Positions 9,949 through 19,876 are shown, counted from the stretch's first letter. The stretch is 64,000 bases of DNA from Paenibacillus sp. TCA20 (GCF_000732325.1 NZ_BBIW01000004.1:310001-374000); one strand, 5' to 3'. Translations and numbers: made by a program. The notes: a model not told the origin generated them from the sequence alone.

Positions 9949-10857
9949 ATGGAGATTAGGCAGATGCGTTACTTTATTGAGGTTGCGAGGCGTGAGCATG
10001 TAACCGATGCAGCTAATGCTTTGCACGTTGCCCAATCTTCGGTCAGCAGGCAGATCGTTCAGCTGGAAAGCGAGCTTGGCGTGGATCTCTTTATTCGCAA
10101 AGGACGGCGAGTGAAGCTGACACCAATCGGGAAAATACTGCTGGCACGTGTAGAGCAAGTGATGAATATGATCGGTGAGGCGGAACGAGAAGTGAAGGAA
10201 TATTTGGATCCGGAGAAGGGTGTTGTCCGTATTGCATTTCCGATCAGCTTGGCCGCTCATGTACTGCCGACCGTCATCTATGCCTTCCGTCAGCGGTATC
10301 CGGAAGCCAGATTCCAGATGAGACAGGCCCTTTACCGGGATTTAATAGACGGTGTCATTAATGGCGAATTTAATCTGGCTATGATTGCCCCGCTGCCTGG
10401 TGAAGATCCGCAGATTCAGTCCAAGCTTCTCTTCACGGAACGTATTGTGGCACTATTGCCGCTTCAGCATCGGCTTGCAGATCGAACGGCGATTCAATTG
10501 TCCGACATGCAGGATGATGCATTCGTTACACTGCCCGAAGGGACAATTTTTCGGGAGATTGTGCTGAGGGCTTGCAGTGAGATCGGGTTTACTCCCCATA
10601 TTGCCTTCGAAGGGGATGATATCGATGCGTTGAAAGGCTTGGTCTCCGCAGGACTGGGTGTTGCACTGATGCCCGAGGTCACCTTGGTTGACAGCATTCC
10701 ACATTCCACGGTGAAAATTCCTCTCGTCGGGCCTGAGGTGACTCGAACTGTAGGTGTGATCATCCCAACGCAGCGAAAATTACTGCCAACAGAGCAGTTG
10801 TTTTATCAGTTTCTCTCGGAATTTTTTGCATCAGATGGTGAGGTCAGGACACAGTGA
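9949..10857 (+). CDS. gltC: LysR-family regulator, GltC-like
   Basis: A 302-residue LysR regulator. The N-terminal helix-turn-helix segment (MEIRQMRYFIEVARREHVTD, ANALHVAQSSVSRQIVQLE, LFIRKGRRVKLTPIGK) closely follows Bacillus GltC. The rest is a periplasmic-binding-fold effector domain. Start is ATG 9949, preceded by GGGGAGGGG; the frame is open from 9922 but has no ribosome site there. In Bacillus subtilis GltC activates gltAB and responds to 2-oxoglutarate/glutamate. Here the divergent neighbour is gdhA and not gltAB, so the target may differ. Confidence 0.8.
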   Translation: MEIRQMRYFIEVARREHVTDAANALHVAQSSVSRQIVQLESELGVDLFIRKGRRVKLTPIGKILLARVEQVMNMIGEAEREVKEYLDPEKGVVRIAFPISLAAHVLPTVIYAFRQRYPEARFQMRQALYRDLIDGVINGEFNLAMIAPLPGEDPQIQSKLLFTERIVALLPLQHRLADRTAIQLSDMQDDAFVTLPEGTIFREIVLRACSEIGFTPHIAFEGDDIDALKGLVSAGLGVALMPEVTLVDSIPHSTVKIPLVGPEVTRTVGVIIPTQRKLLPTEQLFYQFLSEFFASDGEVRTQ

Positions 10858-10955
10858 TTGTAAAACGAACTAAGCAGGGTAACCCATTCGGTTTTGCGCG
10901 TGCTTTACCGCATGTTATATTTAGGGGAGCATAGAAAAGTGAAGAGGGGAATCAC

Positions 10956-11945
10956 ATGAAGAACACCATTTCAGATATTGCCAAAATTGCTGGAGTGGCT
11001 AAGAGCACAGTATCCCGGTATTTAAACGGGGGGTCAGTCAGTGATGTGACCCGGCGAAAAATCGAACAGGTTATCAAGGAGACCGGCTATATTCCAAACT
11101 CTTTTGCCCAAAGCCTGAAAGCGAAGAAGACCAGCATGATTGGTGCTATTGTGCCGCGCCTCGATTCCTACTCAGTCTCGCAAACCGTGACCGGAATGGA
11201 TGAAGAGCTGCGGCAGAACGGGTATCAGCTGATGATTATTAATACCAACCAGAACCTCTCTCGGGAAATCGAAGCCTTATATGATCTGGCTCGGCAAAAA
11301 ATATCAGGAATTATTCTGTTTGCAACCGAAATTACGGAAGCCCATTTAAACGCGGTTGAAGAAATAGGGATTCCAGTTATTTTTCTCGGACAGCAGCATC
11401 AGGATGTGCACAGCATTATTTACAACGATTATGCCGCAGGCTATGACATCGGTCAGTATATTATATCCAAGGGTCATCACAGGATAGCGTATTTAGGTGT
11501 AACTGAGAAGGACGTTGCTGTAGGGATTCAGCGAAAGCTCGGGTTCCAAAAAGCACTAAAGGAACAGAAGAAGGCGGAGGCGTATTTTTTCGAGAGCGGA
11601 TTCAGAATGTCTGCAGCTGTGGAGGCGGCCTCGGGCATATTGGATGGCCCGAACCGTCCATCAGCCATTGTGTGCGCAACGGATAATATTGCTCTTGGCG
11701 TCATGAAGGCCGCTCATATGAGAGGAATTGATATTCCCCAAGATCTTTCAGTGACTGGCTTTGGCGGCTATGACGTAACGGAGATGATACATCCTAGTCT
11801 GACTACCGTGAAGTATAAGTATTGGGATGGAGGATGCTTGGCAGCACGCCAAGTGATCAAGCTTGTCCAAGAAGAGTCAATCGACCTCCTTACCATCCTG
11901 CACTATGAATTTATGGAACGAGAAAGCGTTGACAACATAAAATAA
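10956..11945 (+). CDS. scrR: LacI-family repressor of the sucrose operon
   Basis: A 329-residue LacI-type repressor. The helix-turn-helix and hinge are at the N terminus (ISDIAKIAGVAKSTVSRYLNGG and GYIPNSFAQSLKAKKT), followed by a periplasmic-binding-like sugar domain. ATG 10956 follows AGAGGGG. It precedes the GH32 and sucrose PTS genes, and the gap holds two perfect GGAACCGGTTCC palindromes, as expected for a ScrR-type repressor. The scr promoter begins inside the last codons of this gene. Inference: sucrose or sucrose-6-phosphate is the inducer. Confidence 0.85.
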   Translation: MKNTISDIAKIAGVAKSTVSRYLNGGSVSDVTRRKIEQVIKETGYIPNSFAQSLKAKKTSMIGAIVPRLDSYSVSQTVTGMDEELRQNGYQLMIINTNQNLSREIEALYDLARQKISGIILFATEITEAHLNAVEEIGIPVIFLGQQHQDVHSIIYNDYAAGYDIGQYIISKGHHRIAYLGVTEKDVAVGIQRKLGFQKALKEQKKAEAYFFESGFRMSAAVEAASGILDGPNRPSAIVCATDNIALGVMKAAHMRGIDIPQDLSVTGFGGYDVTEMIHPSLTTVKYKYWDGGCLAARQVIKLVQEESIDLLTILHYEFMERESVDNIK

Positions 11946-12045
11946 ACTCTTATATACTGAAAACGACGGAACCGGTTCCAAGGTAGTTTGGCATAACTTT
12001 GGAACTTGAGTTCATTATTTTTACAGCTGATTGGAACCGGTTCCA
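11929..12045 (+). promoter_or_regulatory. scr promoter with two LacI-type operators
   Basis: TTGACA (11929-11934) lies inside the end of the repressor gene and TATACT (11953-11958) follows after 18 nt. Two identical palindromes, GGAACCGGTTCC, sit at 11968-11979 and 12033-12044, centred 65 bp apart, which fits cooperative or looping repression. The first covers the expected transcription start. Confidence 0.8.
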
Positions 12046-12112
12046 TTTAGCTGCCACAGCATAGATCGCAAATTGAGAGCAAACGGACAGATTGAAAGGG
12101 AAGGAGAGGGCA

Positions 12113-13609
12113 ATGGACAGAGAACTCAAATACCGCCGTCTAGATCAGGCTCCTCTGGAAGAAATCGCTGCATTGCAAAAACGGGTTAAGGACAGCAGCT
12201 GGAGGCAGACCTACCATATACAGCCCCTGACCGGACTATTAAACGATCCTAATGGATTCGCTTATTATGCAGGAGAATATCACCTCTTTTATCAGTGGTT
12301 CCCGCTGGGCACCTATCATGGTCTCAAATATTGGTATCACACTGCCTCAAAGGATCTGGCATTTTGGCGTAACGCTGGTATTGCCATTGAGCCGAGTGCA
12401 CCCTATGATTCGCTGGGAGCTTACTCGGGGAGCGGGATCGTGAAGGACGAAAAGCTGCATTTGATCTATACGGGAAACACCCGGGATGACAACTGGAATA
12501 GGCGCCCATATCAATGTATGGCTGTCATGGACGCAGAAGGAAATATTACGAAGCTTAACAAGCCCCTCATCGACCATGTGCCGGAAGGGTACACAGAGCA
12601 CTTTCGGGATCCTAAGGTGTGGAGAGACGAGGATGGTTACCGCTGTATTATCGGCGCCCAGAGGATGGATCTGACCGGAACCGCTGTTCTGTATACATCT
12701 TCGAATCTGGTCGATTGGATGTTTGCAGGTGAGCTGGGAACCGGGCTGAAGGAATTTGGTTACATGTGGGAATGCCCCGATTACTTTGAGCTGAACGGAC
12801 AGGGGGTTCTTATCTTTTGTCCGCAGGGACTGGAGGCTGAGGGGGATCATTATCAAAACATTTATCAATCCGGTTATATTACGGGAAAACCACTGAATCG
12901 GGAGACCCTGGAGTTTGAACACGGCGTTTTTCATGAGTTGGACCGAGGTTTTGATTATTATGCTCCCCAGACGATGGAGGATGAGCAGGGACGACGAATT
13001 CTGGTTGCCTGGATGGGACAGCCCGAAATCGGATATCCCACTGATCAGCATGGATGGGCACACTGCCTGACATTACCTAGAGCGCTAGAGCTTCGGAACG
13101 GCAAACTCACTCAGATGCCTGTAGAGGAGCTGAAGAAGCTTCGGGGAAAGCAAGCTGGAGTACAGGACACTTTATCCAGTGAGACCAAATCCTACGACGA
13201 AATAGACGGAATCGCATACGAACTGATATGTGAGTTCAGAGGTATTGATGCTGAAGCGGTCGGTGTGGAGATCCGAGTGGGTGAAACCGAGCGCACGGTT
13301 ATCAGGTATGATGTGACGCTTGGCAAGCTTACGATGGATCGCTCCGCATCTGGTGAACGGATTGGCAGTGAGTACGGAACCGCGCGATCCTGCAGATTGG
13401 ATGGAAGAAACGTCAAATTTCATCTGTTTGTAGACACCTCCTCCGTCGAGCTGTTCATCAATGACGGTGAAGAAGTGTTTACAAGCCGCATTTTTCCTCA
13501 GTCAGGCAGCAAAGGAATTCGATTTTTTTCAAATCATGGAATTGCCGGCTTAAAGGTCACTAAATGGGATTTGACTCAAGCCGTAAATGATATAGAAGGG
13601 AAGGATTGA
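12113..13609 (+). CDS. scrB: GH32 sucrose-6-phosphate hydrolase
   Basis: A 498-residue intracellular GH32 enzyme that splits sucrose 6-phosphate into glucose 6-phosphate and fructose. The nucleophile motif is NDPNG (Asp about 45), the transition-state Asp is in FRDPKVW (about 166) and the acid/base Glu is in WECPDYF (about 220). A C-terminal beta-sandwich follows. There is no signal peptide, which fits phosphorylated substrate delivered by the adjacent PTS. Start is ATG 12113 with AAGGAGAGG at 12101-12109; an in-frame TTG at 12092 is less likely. Only two bases separate its stop from the PTS gene. Confidence 0.93.
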   Translation: MDRELKYRRLDQAPLEEIAALQKRVKDSSWRQTYHIQPLTGLLNDPNGFAYYAGEYHLFYQWFPLGTYHGLKYWYHTASKDLAFWRNAGIAIEPSAPYDSLGAYSGSGIVKDEKLHLIYTGNTRDDNWNRRPYQCMAVMDAEGNITKLNKPLIDHVPEGYTEHFRDPKVWRDEDGYRCIIGAQRMDLTGTAVLYTSSNLVDWMFAGELGTGLKEFGYMWECPDYFELNGQGVLIFCPQGLEAEGDHYQNIYQSGYITGKPLNRETLEFEHGVFHELDRGFDYYAPQTMEDEQGRRILVAWMGQPEIGYPTDQHGWAHCLTLPRALELRNGKLTQMPVEELKKLRGKQAGVQDTLSSETKSYDEIDGIAYELICEFRGIDAEAVGVEIRVGETERTVIRYDVTLGKLTMDRSASGERIGSEYGTARSCRLDGRNVKFHLFVDTSSVELFINDGEEVFTSRIFPQSGSKGIRFFSNHGIAGLKVTKWDLTQAVNDIEGKD

Positions 13610-13611
13610 AT

Positions 13612-15027
13612 ATGGCAGCAGATAACCGTGAAATCGCTAAGCAGGTAGTAGAAGCCATCGGCGGAAGGGAGAACATCGCTTCCTTTGCCCATTGTGCGAC
13701 ACGGCTTCGCATTATGGTTCATGACCAGCAGAAGATCGACCAGAACAAAGTAGAGAACATCGACAAGGTTAAAGGTGCGTTCTTCAATTCCGGTCAGTAT
13801 CAGATTATTTTCGGAACTGGCACTGTAAATCAGATTTTTGAAGCGGTGGAAGCTCTGGGTCTGGAGAGTACGAGCAAGGAGGACCTGAAATCTGAAGCGA
13901 AAAAATCTGGAAATATGTTTCAACGGTCTATCCGCACCTTTGGAGATGTTTTTGTGCCGATTATTCCAGTATTGGTCGCTACCGGCCTGTTCATGGGACT
14001 TCGTGGTCTGCTGACACAAGAAACAGTCCTTGCCTGGTTCGGTTTGACCCCGGATGATATTTCGGCGAATTTCCTCATGCTTACACAGGTGCTGACTGAT
14101 ACGGCCTTTGCCTTCCTGCCTGCACTTGTGGCCTGGTCCGCATTCAAAGTATTTGGTGGAAGTCCGGTGCTGGGTATCGTTCTCGGACTGATGCTCGTCA
14201 ACCCGGCGCTGCCGAATGCGTATAGCGTTGCGAACGGCTCAGCGGAGGCATTAGAAATTTTCGGATTTATTCCGGTGGTTGGATACCAGGGCTCCGTTCT
14301 GCCGGCCTTCTTCATCGGTCTTCTTGGCGCTAAGTTTGAGCGATATTTGAGAAAGAGGATCCCGGAAGCAATAGACTTGATTGTTACCCCATTCGTAACG
14401 CTGCTTGTGATGATTATTCTCGGCCTGTTTGCAATTGGACCGATCTTCCATTCGCTGGAAGAGGTTGTTCTTAACGTAACTACATTCCTGCTCGACCTGC
14501 CGCTCGGCATTGCGGGCCTTGTGATCGGCTTCTTCAACCAGATTATTGTGGTGACCGGAGTGCATCATATCTTTAACTTTCTGGAGATTCAGCTGCTGGA
14601 GCAAACGGGAAGCAACCCGTTCAACGCCATTGTGACAAGTGCTATGGCCGCTCAGGGTGCGGCCTGTCTGGCCGTTGGTCTGAAGACCAAGAACAACAAG
14701 CTGAAGGCTTTGTCGCTGCCATCCTCTTTTTCCGCATTTCTCGGCATATCAGAGCCGGCTATTTTCGGAGTAAATCTGCGTTATGTGAAGCCCTTTATTA
14801 TGGGTCTTATCGGTGGTGGGATTGGCGGCTTCATGGCCTCCCTGCTCAAGCTGGAGGCAACCGGGATGGCGATCACAGTTATTCCAGGCACACTCCTGTA
14901 TCTGAACAGTCAGCTTCCATGGTACATTTTGTGTAATCTGACAGCGATGGCAATTACCTTTGTATTAACCTGGATGTTCGGATTTAACGACAAAATGCTG
15001 GATCAAGTGAAATCGGAAGCGAAATAA
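13612..15027 (+). CDS. scrA: Sucrose-type PTS transporter subunit EIIBC
   Basis: A 471-residue EIIBC protein of the glucose-sucrose PTS family. The EIIB phosphorylation cysteine is Cys28 in FAHCATRLR, and the EIIC membrane domain starts at about residue 105. The segment GISEPAIFGVNLRYVKPFIMG is characteristic of ScrA/SacP. There is no EIIA domain, so phosphate must come from a separate EIIA or from that of another transporter such as BglP at 27689. ATG 13612 has AAGGA at 13601-13605. It ends the scr operon before a strong terminator. Confidence 0.93.
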   Translation: MAADNREIAKQVVEAIGGRENIASFAHCATRLRIMVHDQQKIDQNKVENIDKVKGAFFNSGQYQIIFGTGTVNQIFEAVEALGLESTSKEDLKSEAKKSGNMFQRSIRTFGDVFVPIIPVLVATGLFMGLRGLLTQETVLAWFGLTPDDISANFLMLTQVLTDTAFAFLPALVAWSAFKVFGGSPVLGIVLGLMLVNPALPNAYSVANGSAEALEIFGFIPVVGYQGSVLPAFFIGLLGAKFERYLRKRIPEAIDLIVTPFVTLLVMIILGLFAIGPIFHSLEEVVLNVTTFLLDLPLGIAGLVIGFFNQIIVVTGVHHIFNFLEIQLLEQTGSNPFNAIVTSAMAAQGAACLAVGLKTKNNKLKALSLPSSFSAFLGISEPAIFGVNLRYVKPFIMGLIGGGIGGFMASLLKLEATGMAITVIPGTLLYLNSQLPWYILCNLTAMAITFVLTWMFGFNDKMLDQVKSEAK

Positions 15028-15031
15028 AACT

Positions 15032-15071
15032 AGGCGCCTTTTACGAGGGACTTCGTGAAAGGCGCCTTTTT
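15032..15071 (+). terminator. scr operon terminator
   Basis: A 14-nt arm AGGCGCCTTTTACG (15032-15045) pairs with CGTGAAAGGCGCCT (15054-15067), followed by TTTT. The loop is 8 nt. Confidence 0.9.
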
Positions 15072-15158
15072 ATGCTGCTGTGCGAAATAATCAGGAGCGA
15101 GATAATTGAGATCTCGCCCGTATTGCATATCGAATAGAGGAGAAGAGCAGAGAGGTAG

Positions 15159-15668
15159 TTATGACTCTTGGACAGGCTTCAATGCTTCGGCTGCTGCTGT
15201 GTCAGCAGCTTCCACAATCGATAGGCTTCCGTTTGGCTCCAGCACAACAGCAGCGACGGAGTCCATGCTGTCCAGCCCTTCGCTTCGCGCGGCCTGGTAG
15301 ATATCATCTTTTTGAATACGGGTCTTCTTCAAAGCTTTGTCCACAAACTGTCCGTGATAGAACAATAAATGAGGCTCCGACTTGATGAGCTTATTCAGCG
15401 AGGAGAACTTCATGGACAGCCAGCTCACGACAAATTGAAGTCCTAGAAGGAGAAGGAATGCGGTTAGTCCTTCTGCCAAGGAGATATTCGCATCCAAAAT
15501 GACGGTAGCAAGCACTGAACCAACGGCAACCGATACGGTAAAATCAAATGCGTTCATCTGGGAAAGTGTGCGATTGCTGGATGTACGGAGCATGAGGATC
15601 AGTGCGAAATAGCTGAGCATGCCGACGATAATGATACGGAATAGAGAATACCAGTTGTCAAAAAACAT
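15159..15668 (-). CDS. DUF421 membrane protein, YetF/YcaP-like
   Basis: A 169-residue protein with two or three N-terminal membrane helices (about 8-28, 45-62, 65-85) and a cytoplasmic domain. The segments RTLSQMNAFDFTVSVAVGSVLATVIL, HLLFYHGQFVDKALKKTRI and SMDSVAAVVLEPNGSLSI are the standard DUF421 signature, found in Bacillus YetF and spore-associated paralogues. Its biochemical role is not established, although spore germination or envelope functions have been linked to relatives. It is followed downstream, on the other strand, by the scr terminator. It appears monocistronic. Confidence 0.85.
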   Translation of the reverse strand: MFFDNWYSLFRIIIVGMLSYFALILMLRTSSNRTLSQMNAFDFTVSVAVGSVLATVILDANISLAEGLTAFLLLLGLQFVVSWLSMKFSSLNKLIKSEPHLLFYHGQFVDKALKKTRIQKDDIYQAARSEGLDSMDSVAAVVLEPNGSLSIVEAADTAAAEALKPVQES

Positions 15669-15793
15669 ATCGGCCTCCTTTACAGGTCTAGTATTCCTTA
15701 CCCGTATTTAACCCTTATCCCACCTACAAATTACGCACAGAGCTGATCTTTCTATGAAGATGAAGCGGTGTGTTATGGCTCAACTCTCAACAC

Positions 15794-17419
15794 TCAACGC
15801 TCTGCATCCAACTTCACTGCATGCTTGGAGTACCACTCATTCGCTTCCTGAATCACCTCTGCTCCACCGGCTGCCATAAATTCCTGTACAAAGTCGTCGA
15901 AGTAACGCAGTGGCTTCTCTCCCGTAATGATTGAGATATAGGCCTTGTTTTTCAATTGAACCAGATCGGGTCCTTTATCTGTCAGAGAGGGTGTTGCGAC
16001 CTCCAATGCATTGTATATGCCATCCTGATCGAGATCCAGCGTAGAGGCCCACTGCTCTCTTCGGGAAGTAGGCATGAGGGGCACGGTCATTCCGATGTTA
16101 GCGCCAATACTATTCTGATAGCTGAACATCTTGTCGTAAGGAGGGAGCACGATGACATCCTCTTGAGAGTCTCCTGCCCATCGCCAATGCTTTCCCTGAA
16201 TACCATGAATCATGGAAGTATATTGTTCCACATCGGGATTCGCGCTGACGTAGTCTAGTATCTTTAGAATTTCCTCCATTTTGCCGGGCTCTTTCGCGGC
16301 GTCTGCACCAATGGCTGTAAAGCTCATTAGCATATCATAAGCCTGGGAGCCCCGCTGTCCATCGGGTCCGCTGAAGGGGCGGCCAAAAGTAATTCGGGCC
16401 TGCGGATTTTTGACGCTTAATTCCTTCGCATTAAATGCGGCCTCTACGGGCGCCTCCTCACCATATGCATTTAGTGTCATGTAATCCCCGTCTTGAATCC
16501 AGTGATAATAGTTGCCCATGGAGGTCATGCCGATTCTCCCATCAATGAAGGCATGAGAGAGATGCTTATAGCCTCCTTTATTCTCACCTGTAATAAATTC
16601 AGGGTCGATGACACCATCCCGGTACCATTTACGAAGATACTGCAGTGCTTCTTTCATTTCGGGCTCCAGTGCACCGATGACGAGCTTCCCATCCTTATTG
16701 CCAAAATAGAGCTGATCCGCGAACACGATCTGGCCGAAGGCACCGAACACGACATTCATTCCTTGTCTGGACAAGCCGTAGGTATCCTTCTGACCGTTGC
16801 CATCCGGATCTTCGTTCGCAAATGCGTAGATGACTTGTTCGAATTCATCCAGTGTATCCGGCACAGGCAGACCGAGCTTATCGAGCCAGTCCTGGCGATA
16901 GACGACAGGCATACGATAAATATTGGTCGGATTGATACCAGGAATACCGTAATATTTGCCATCAATCATTCCATCGTCCTGATAGTCCGGAGCATAGGCT
17001 TCGAGAGCCTTCATAATGTTGGGCGCATATTCCTTCAGCATGTCCTCGGGAATTTCCGCGAGCAGTCCTTGCTGCTGATACCTCAGCAGGTCCTGCGGCT
17101 GTCTCACCCTGAACAGATCCGGAATTTCGCCTTGCGCGAGCTTCTTATCGAGCAGTGCTTCATAACGGTTGTTCTCAATATTCCAGATGTTCAGATCCAC
17201 ATTGAACTGATTCTCCACCTGCTGAACCATCTCAGCATCCTCTGGCACCGGCAGATTGAGATGCATCGTCCATGAAATCTGGTAACGCGGCGAGCTCGCG
17301 GAGGTAGAGGTTTGTGGATCTGCTGGGCCGGACGCTGCATCCGGCTTCGTATCACAACCGCTGAGTATGCTCATTAGGGCAATTAGAGTAGTAAGAGACG
17401 GAATGAATTTCATCATCAT
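15794..17419 (-). CDS. Extracellular solute-binding lipoprotein (orphan, family 1)
   Basis: A 541-residue sugar-type binding protein. I place the start at the first ATG of an ATGATGATG run (17419), which has AAGGCAGG 7 nt upstream and gives a compact lipoprotein signal ending in LSGC. The body shows the LplA-like features NLPVPEDAEMVQQVE, DLFRVRQPQDLLRY, NEDPDGNGQKDTYGLS and a calcium-like DLDQDGIYNALE loop. It lies just downstream of a membrane AraC regulator on the same strand. No permease genes accompany it, so it must share permeases encoded elsewhere or act only as a sensor. A weak cre-like sequence lies near 17470-17484. Confidence 0.85.
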   Translation of the reverse strand: MMMKFIPSLTTLIALMSILSGCDTKPDAASGPADPQTSTSASSPRYQISWTMHLNLPVPEDAEMVQQVENQFNVDLNIWNIENNRYEALLDKKLAQGEIPDLFRVRQPQDLLRYQQQGLLAEIPEDMLKEYAPNIMKALEAYAPDYQDDGMIDGKYYGIPGINPTNIYRMPVVYRQDWLDKLGLPVPDTLDEFEQVIYAFANEDPDGNGQKDTYGLSRQGMNVVFGAFGQIVFADQLYFGNKDGKLVIGALEPEMKEALQYLRKWYRDGVIDPEFITGENKGGYKHLSHAFIDGRIGMTSMGNYYHWIQDGDYMTLNAYGEEAPVEAAFNAKELSVKNPQARITFGRPFSGPDGQRGSQAYDMLMSFTAIGADAAKEPGKMEEILKILDYVSANPDVEQYTSMIHGIQGKHWRWAGDSQEDVIVLPPYDKMFSYQNSIGANIGMTVPLMPTSRREQWASTLDLDQDGIYNALEVATPSLTDKGPDLVQLKNKAYISIITGEKPLRYFDDFVQEFMAAGGAEVIQEANEWYSKHAVKLDAER

Positions 17420-17560
17420 GTAAAAACCTGCCTTAAACAAAGATTGAATCCTAAACATACGGCATAGGTAATAAGCGTTTATCAGAGCATGATCATGCGC
17501 AAGGCGCGAGACCTCTCACGTGTTCATCTGTGAACATGTAGCTTGCTCCTCAGCACATCT

Positions 17561-19876
17561 CTACATATGCTCAGCGATGCTGCGCATGTAGTTGCGCGGC
17601 GTACAGCCGTACGTTTCCTTGAATTTCTTAATAAAATAGGCGGAGGTTCCATAGCCAACCGTGCTCGCCACCTGCTCGATCGTCATGTGGTTACTTTCGA
17701 TCAGCGTTTTTGCCTTTTCGAGCCGCTGAGTGGTGACATATTCAGTGTAGGTGACCCCGAGCTCCTCCTTGAAGAGCCGGCTCAAATACTTCGGGCTGAT
17801 GAACACTTTTGCCGCCACGGCATCAAGCGACAGATCCTCCGACAGATGGAGGTCGATATACTGCTTCGCGAGTTCAATGCTGGAAACGGCCCTTTCACTG
17901 CTTCTTTTATCCATCTGGGCAGTGAATGTGGCGATGGACTCGGTAATCCATACTCGAAATTCATGGATATGATTCAGCTGAAGATACTGCTGATACAGAT
18001 CCGCATGTTCATCACCTGGTGGCTTATAACGGATGCTCTTCAGATGATCGGAGTACATAAATACGATATTTGCCAGGATAAAATGGCAGTAGTGAGCAGG
18101 GTATGTTCCTTCCTGCAAAGTTCTGATCAAGGCATCGACTGCTCCGATAATATCTTCCGACTGCCGGTTCTGCAGCTTATCTCTGAACCTGCCCAGCATA
18201 GACTGAGGGATCTCTTCAACACTATTTTCTCGTGTGAGAATCAGGCGGTCCTTCAGAATAGTCTGCTCCGGCAGGAAGTAACCATATTTCATCAGTGTCA
18301 CTGCCTCGCTATAGCTGAGATGGATCTCCTTCATCTCCTGCACCCAGCAGCCCCAGGATATTTGAATATTTCTATAATATTGGCTTCTGTCAGAAGAGAG
18401 CAGCAGGTCTGATATCTGCTTCAGCAGTGAATCGCCTGCTGTATTCGTGCATACAATGAGCGCCACTTTATTGTCCGGCAGCTCCTCAGCAATCAGATAG
18501 TGCTCATGCAGGAAGGCAGCATTCAGCTCGTTCACGATAGGATAGGCAAATGTCTCCTTGGTGTGATCAAGAGCATTGCCAGCCTCCCCCTGATTCAGCA
18601 GCAGGCAGCAGTAATGTGTATATGACTGCGGGATACCGAGAAAAGGCAGCTCTTCTGCCAATTCTTCAGGGGTGTAGGCGTTACGAAGCATGTTCAGCAC
18701 CACATTATGCTTAATGACGGAGCTGTTTGCCATTAGCGTCTCTTCCAGACTGCTGACCTTACTGCTCAGCTTACTAAAAGCCGTATCAATGAGGCCGTAT
18801 TCATTCTGAACCTGATCCGGGGCATGATCTGCAGATTCCTTGATTTTGTTCACGATGCGCTTGATCGGATTGTAGCTGGCGAGTGCCAATATGCCGGATA
18901 AAATGGTGCCGAGCAGAATGGCAAACAGGCAGATGCCGACAATCAGCTTCTGAATAAAGTCTGACTGCGCATAAAAAGTGCTGGCGGGCACTGCGCTGTA
19001 AACCTTCCAGCCGGTTGTCTCAAGCGTTTGATATGAAACGACATAGTCGGTGTGATGAATATTTTCCTTGAAGCTTCCCGACGGGGTCTCAGACATAAGC
19101 GCTCTGCGTACCCCCGAATCATAATCCCGGTAGACACCGATACTTCCCTTGCTTACATCGCTTATCGTCATTCCCGACGAATCCAGAGTATAGGTGTCCT
19201 TATACTGCGACGGCATCATCCGCTGAATGATGGAGCTGACTGCGCTCTCCTTCACATCAATGGCAATCAGCAGGTCGCTGTCATGTCCGGAGGACTGAAC
19301 GGGATAGCTGTGTACATATGTGAATAAGGCACTCGCATTGCTGTCCAGCTGACTGGAGTAGATATCCTGAGGCACCAGCCGGGTTGTTGTCCATAAACTG
19401 CTGTCCTTGCTGGCTTGCATGCCGTTGATCCAGTCTGCAAAATATACAGAGCCGCTTCCTTGATCGGCGTTATAATTCAGCCCATGGTTTGAAGACAGCA
19501 TGATCCGTTCATCCGGATAGTAGAGATGAACCGCATGGATAAGATCCGAATTGTTCGTTACCTTGGACTTGATCAGCTCGTGCAGGTCAATGACCTTGCT
19601 GAGATGCCCGGTGTAGGAGGAATCAGCAAATAAACGAAGATCTGCGCTCTTATCGAGAGAGATGTCGAGATAGATCTGTTCGACTCTCTTCAGCACGTTA
19701 GATTCAATCGTTTGGGCCGTGTTTTGCATCATAATTCTATTTTTGCTATGAAGCTCTTCCTTATAATTGTTCGTGAAAAAGACATAGAAGGCAGAGCACA
19801 GCAACAGAACGATAACAAGAACGATGGATACATGAGAAATGGCCAGGTTTGCAAATACAGAATTCCGCTTTTTCAA
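17561..19876 (-). CDS. Membrane-bound AraC-family regulator with extracellular sensor
   Basis: A 771-residue one-component regulator. An N-terminal helix (about 10-33) is followed by an extracellular sensor of about 260 residues, a second helix near 305, a cytoplasmic linker, and two C-terminal AraC helix-turn-helix units (LSLDAVAAKVFISPKYLSRLF and MTIEQVASTVGYGTSAYFIKKF). Start is TTG 19876, because GGAGGAG sits 7 nt before it; an upstream in-frame ATG at 19903 would place the ribosome site inside the gene. Such proteins usually control an adjacent sugar ABC operon. Here only the binding protein at 15794 is adjacent. Confidence 0.85.
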   Translation of the reverse strand: MKKRNSVFANLAISHVSIVLVIVLLLCSAFYVFFTNNYKEELHSKNRIMMQNTAQTIESNVLKRVEQIYLDISLDKSADLRLFADSSYTGHLSKVIDLHELIKSKVTNNSDLIHAVHLYYPDERIMLSSNHGLNYNADQGSGSVYFADWINGMQASKDSSLWTTTRLVPQDIYSSQLDSNASALFTYVHSYPVQSSGHDSDLLIAIDVKESAVSSIIQRMMPSQYKDTYTLDSSGMTISDVSKGSIGVYRDYDSGVRRALMSETPSGSFKENIHHTDYVVSYQTLETTGWKVYSAVPASTFYAQSDFIQKLIVGICLFAILLGTILSGILALASYNPIKRIVNKIKESADHAPDQVQNEYGLIDTAFSKLSSKVSSLEETLMANSSVIKHNVVLNMLRNAYTPEELAEELPFLGIPQSYTHYCCLLLNQGEAGNALDHTKETFAYPIVNELNAAFLHEHYLIAEELPDNKVALIVCTNTAGDSLLKQISDLLLSSDRSQYYRNIQISWGCWVQEMKEIHLSYSEAVTLMKYGYFLPEQTILKDRLILTRENSVEEIPQSMLGRFRDKLQNRQSEDIIGAVDALIRTLQEGTYPAHYCHFILANIVFMYSDHLKSIRYKPPGDEHADLYQQYLQLNHIHEFRVWITESIATFTAQMDKRSSERAVSSIELAKQYIDLHLSEDLSLDAVAAKVFISPKYLSRLFKEELGVTYTEYVTTQRLEKAKTLIESNHMTIEQVASTVGYGTSAYFIKKFKETYGCTPRNYMRSIAEHM

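Noticed and set aside
15956..17275. Long plus-strand open frames opposite the solute-binding protein gene
   Set aside because: They are antisense shadows of the minus-strand gene at 15794-17419. They have no ribosome sites and no recognisable domains.
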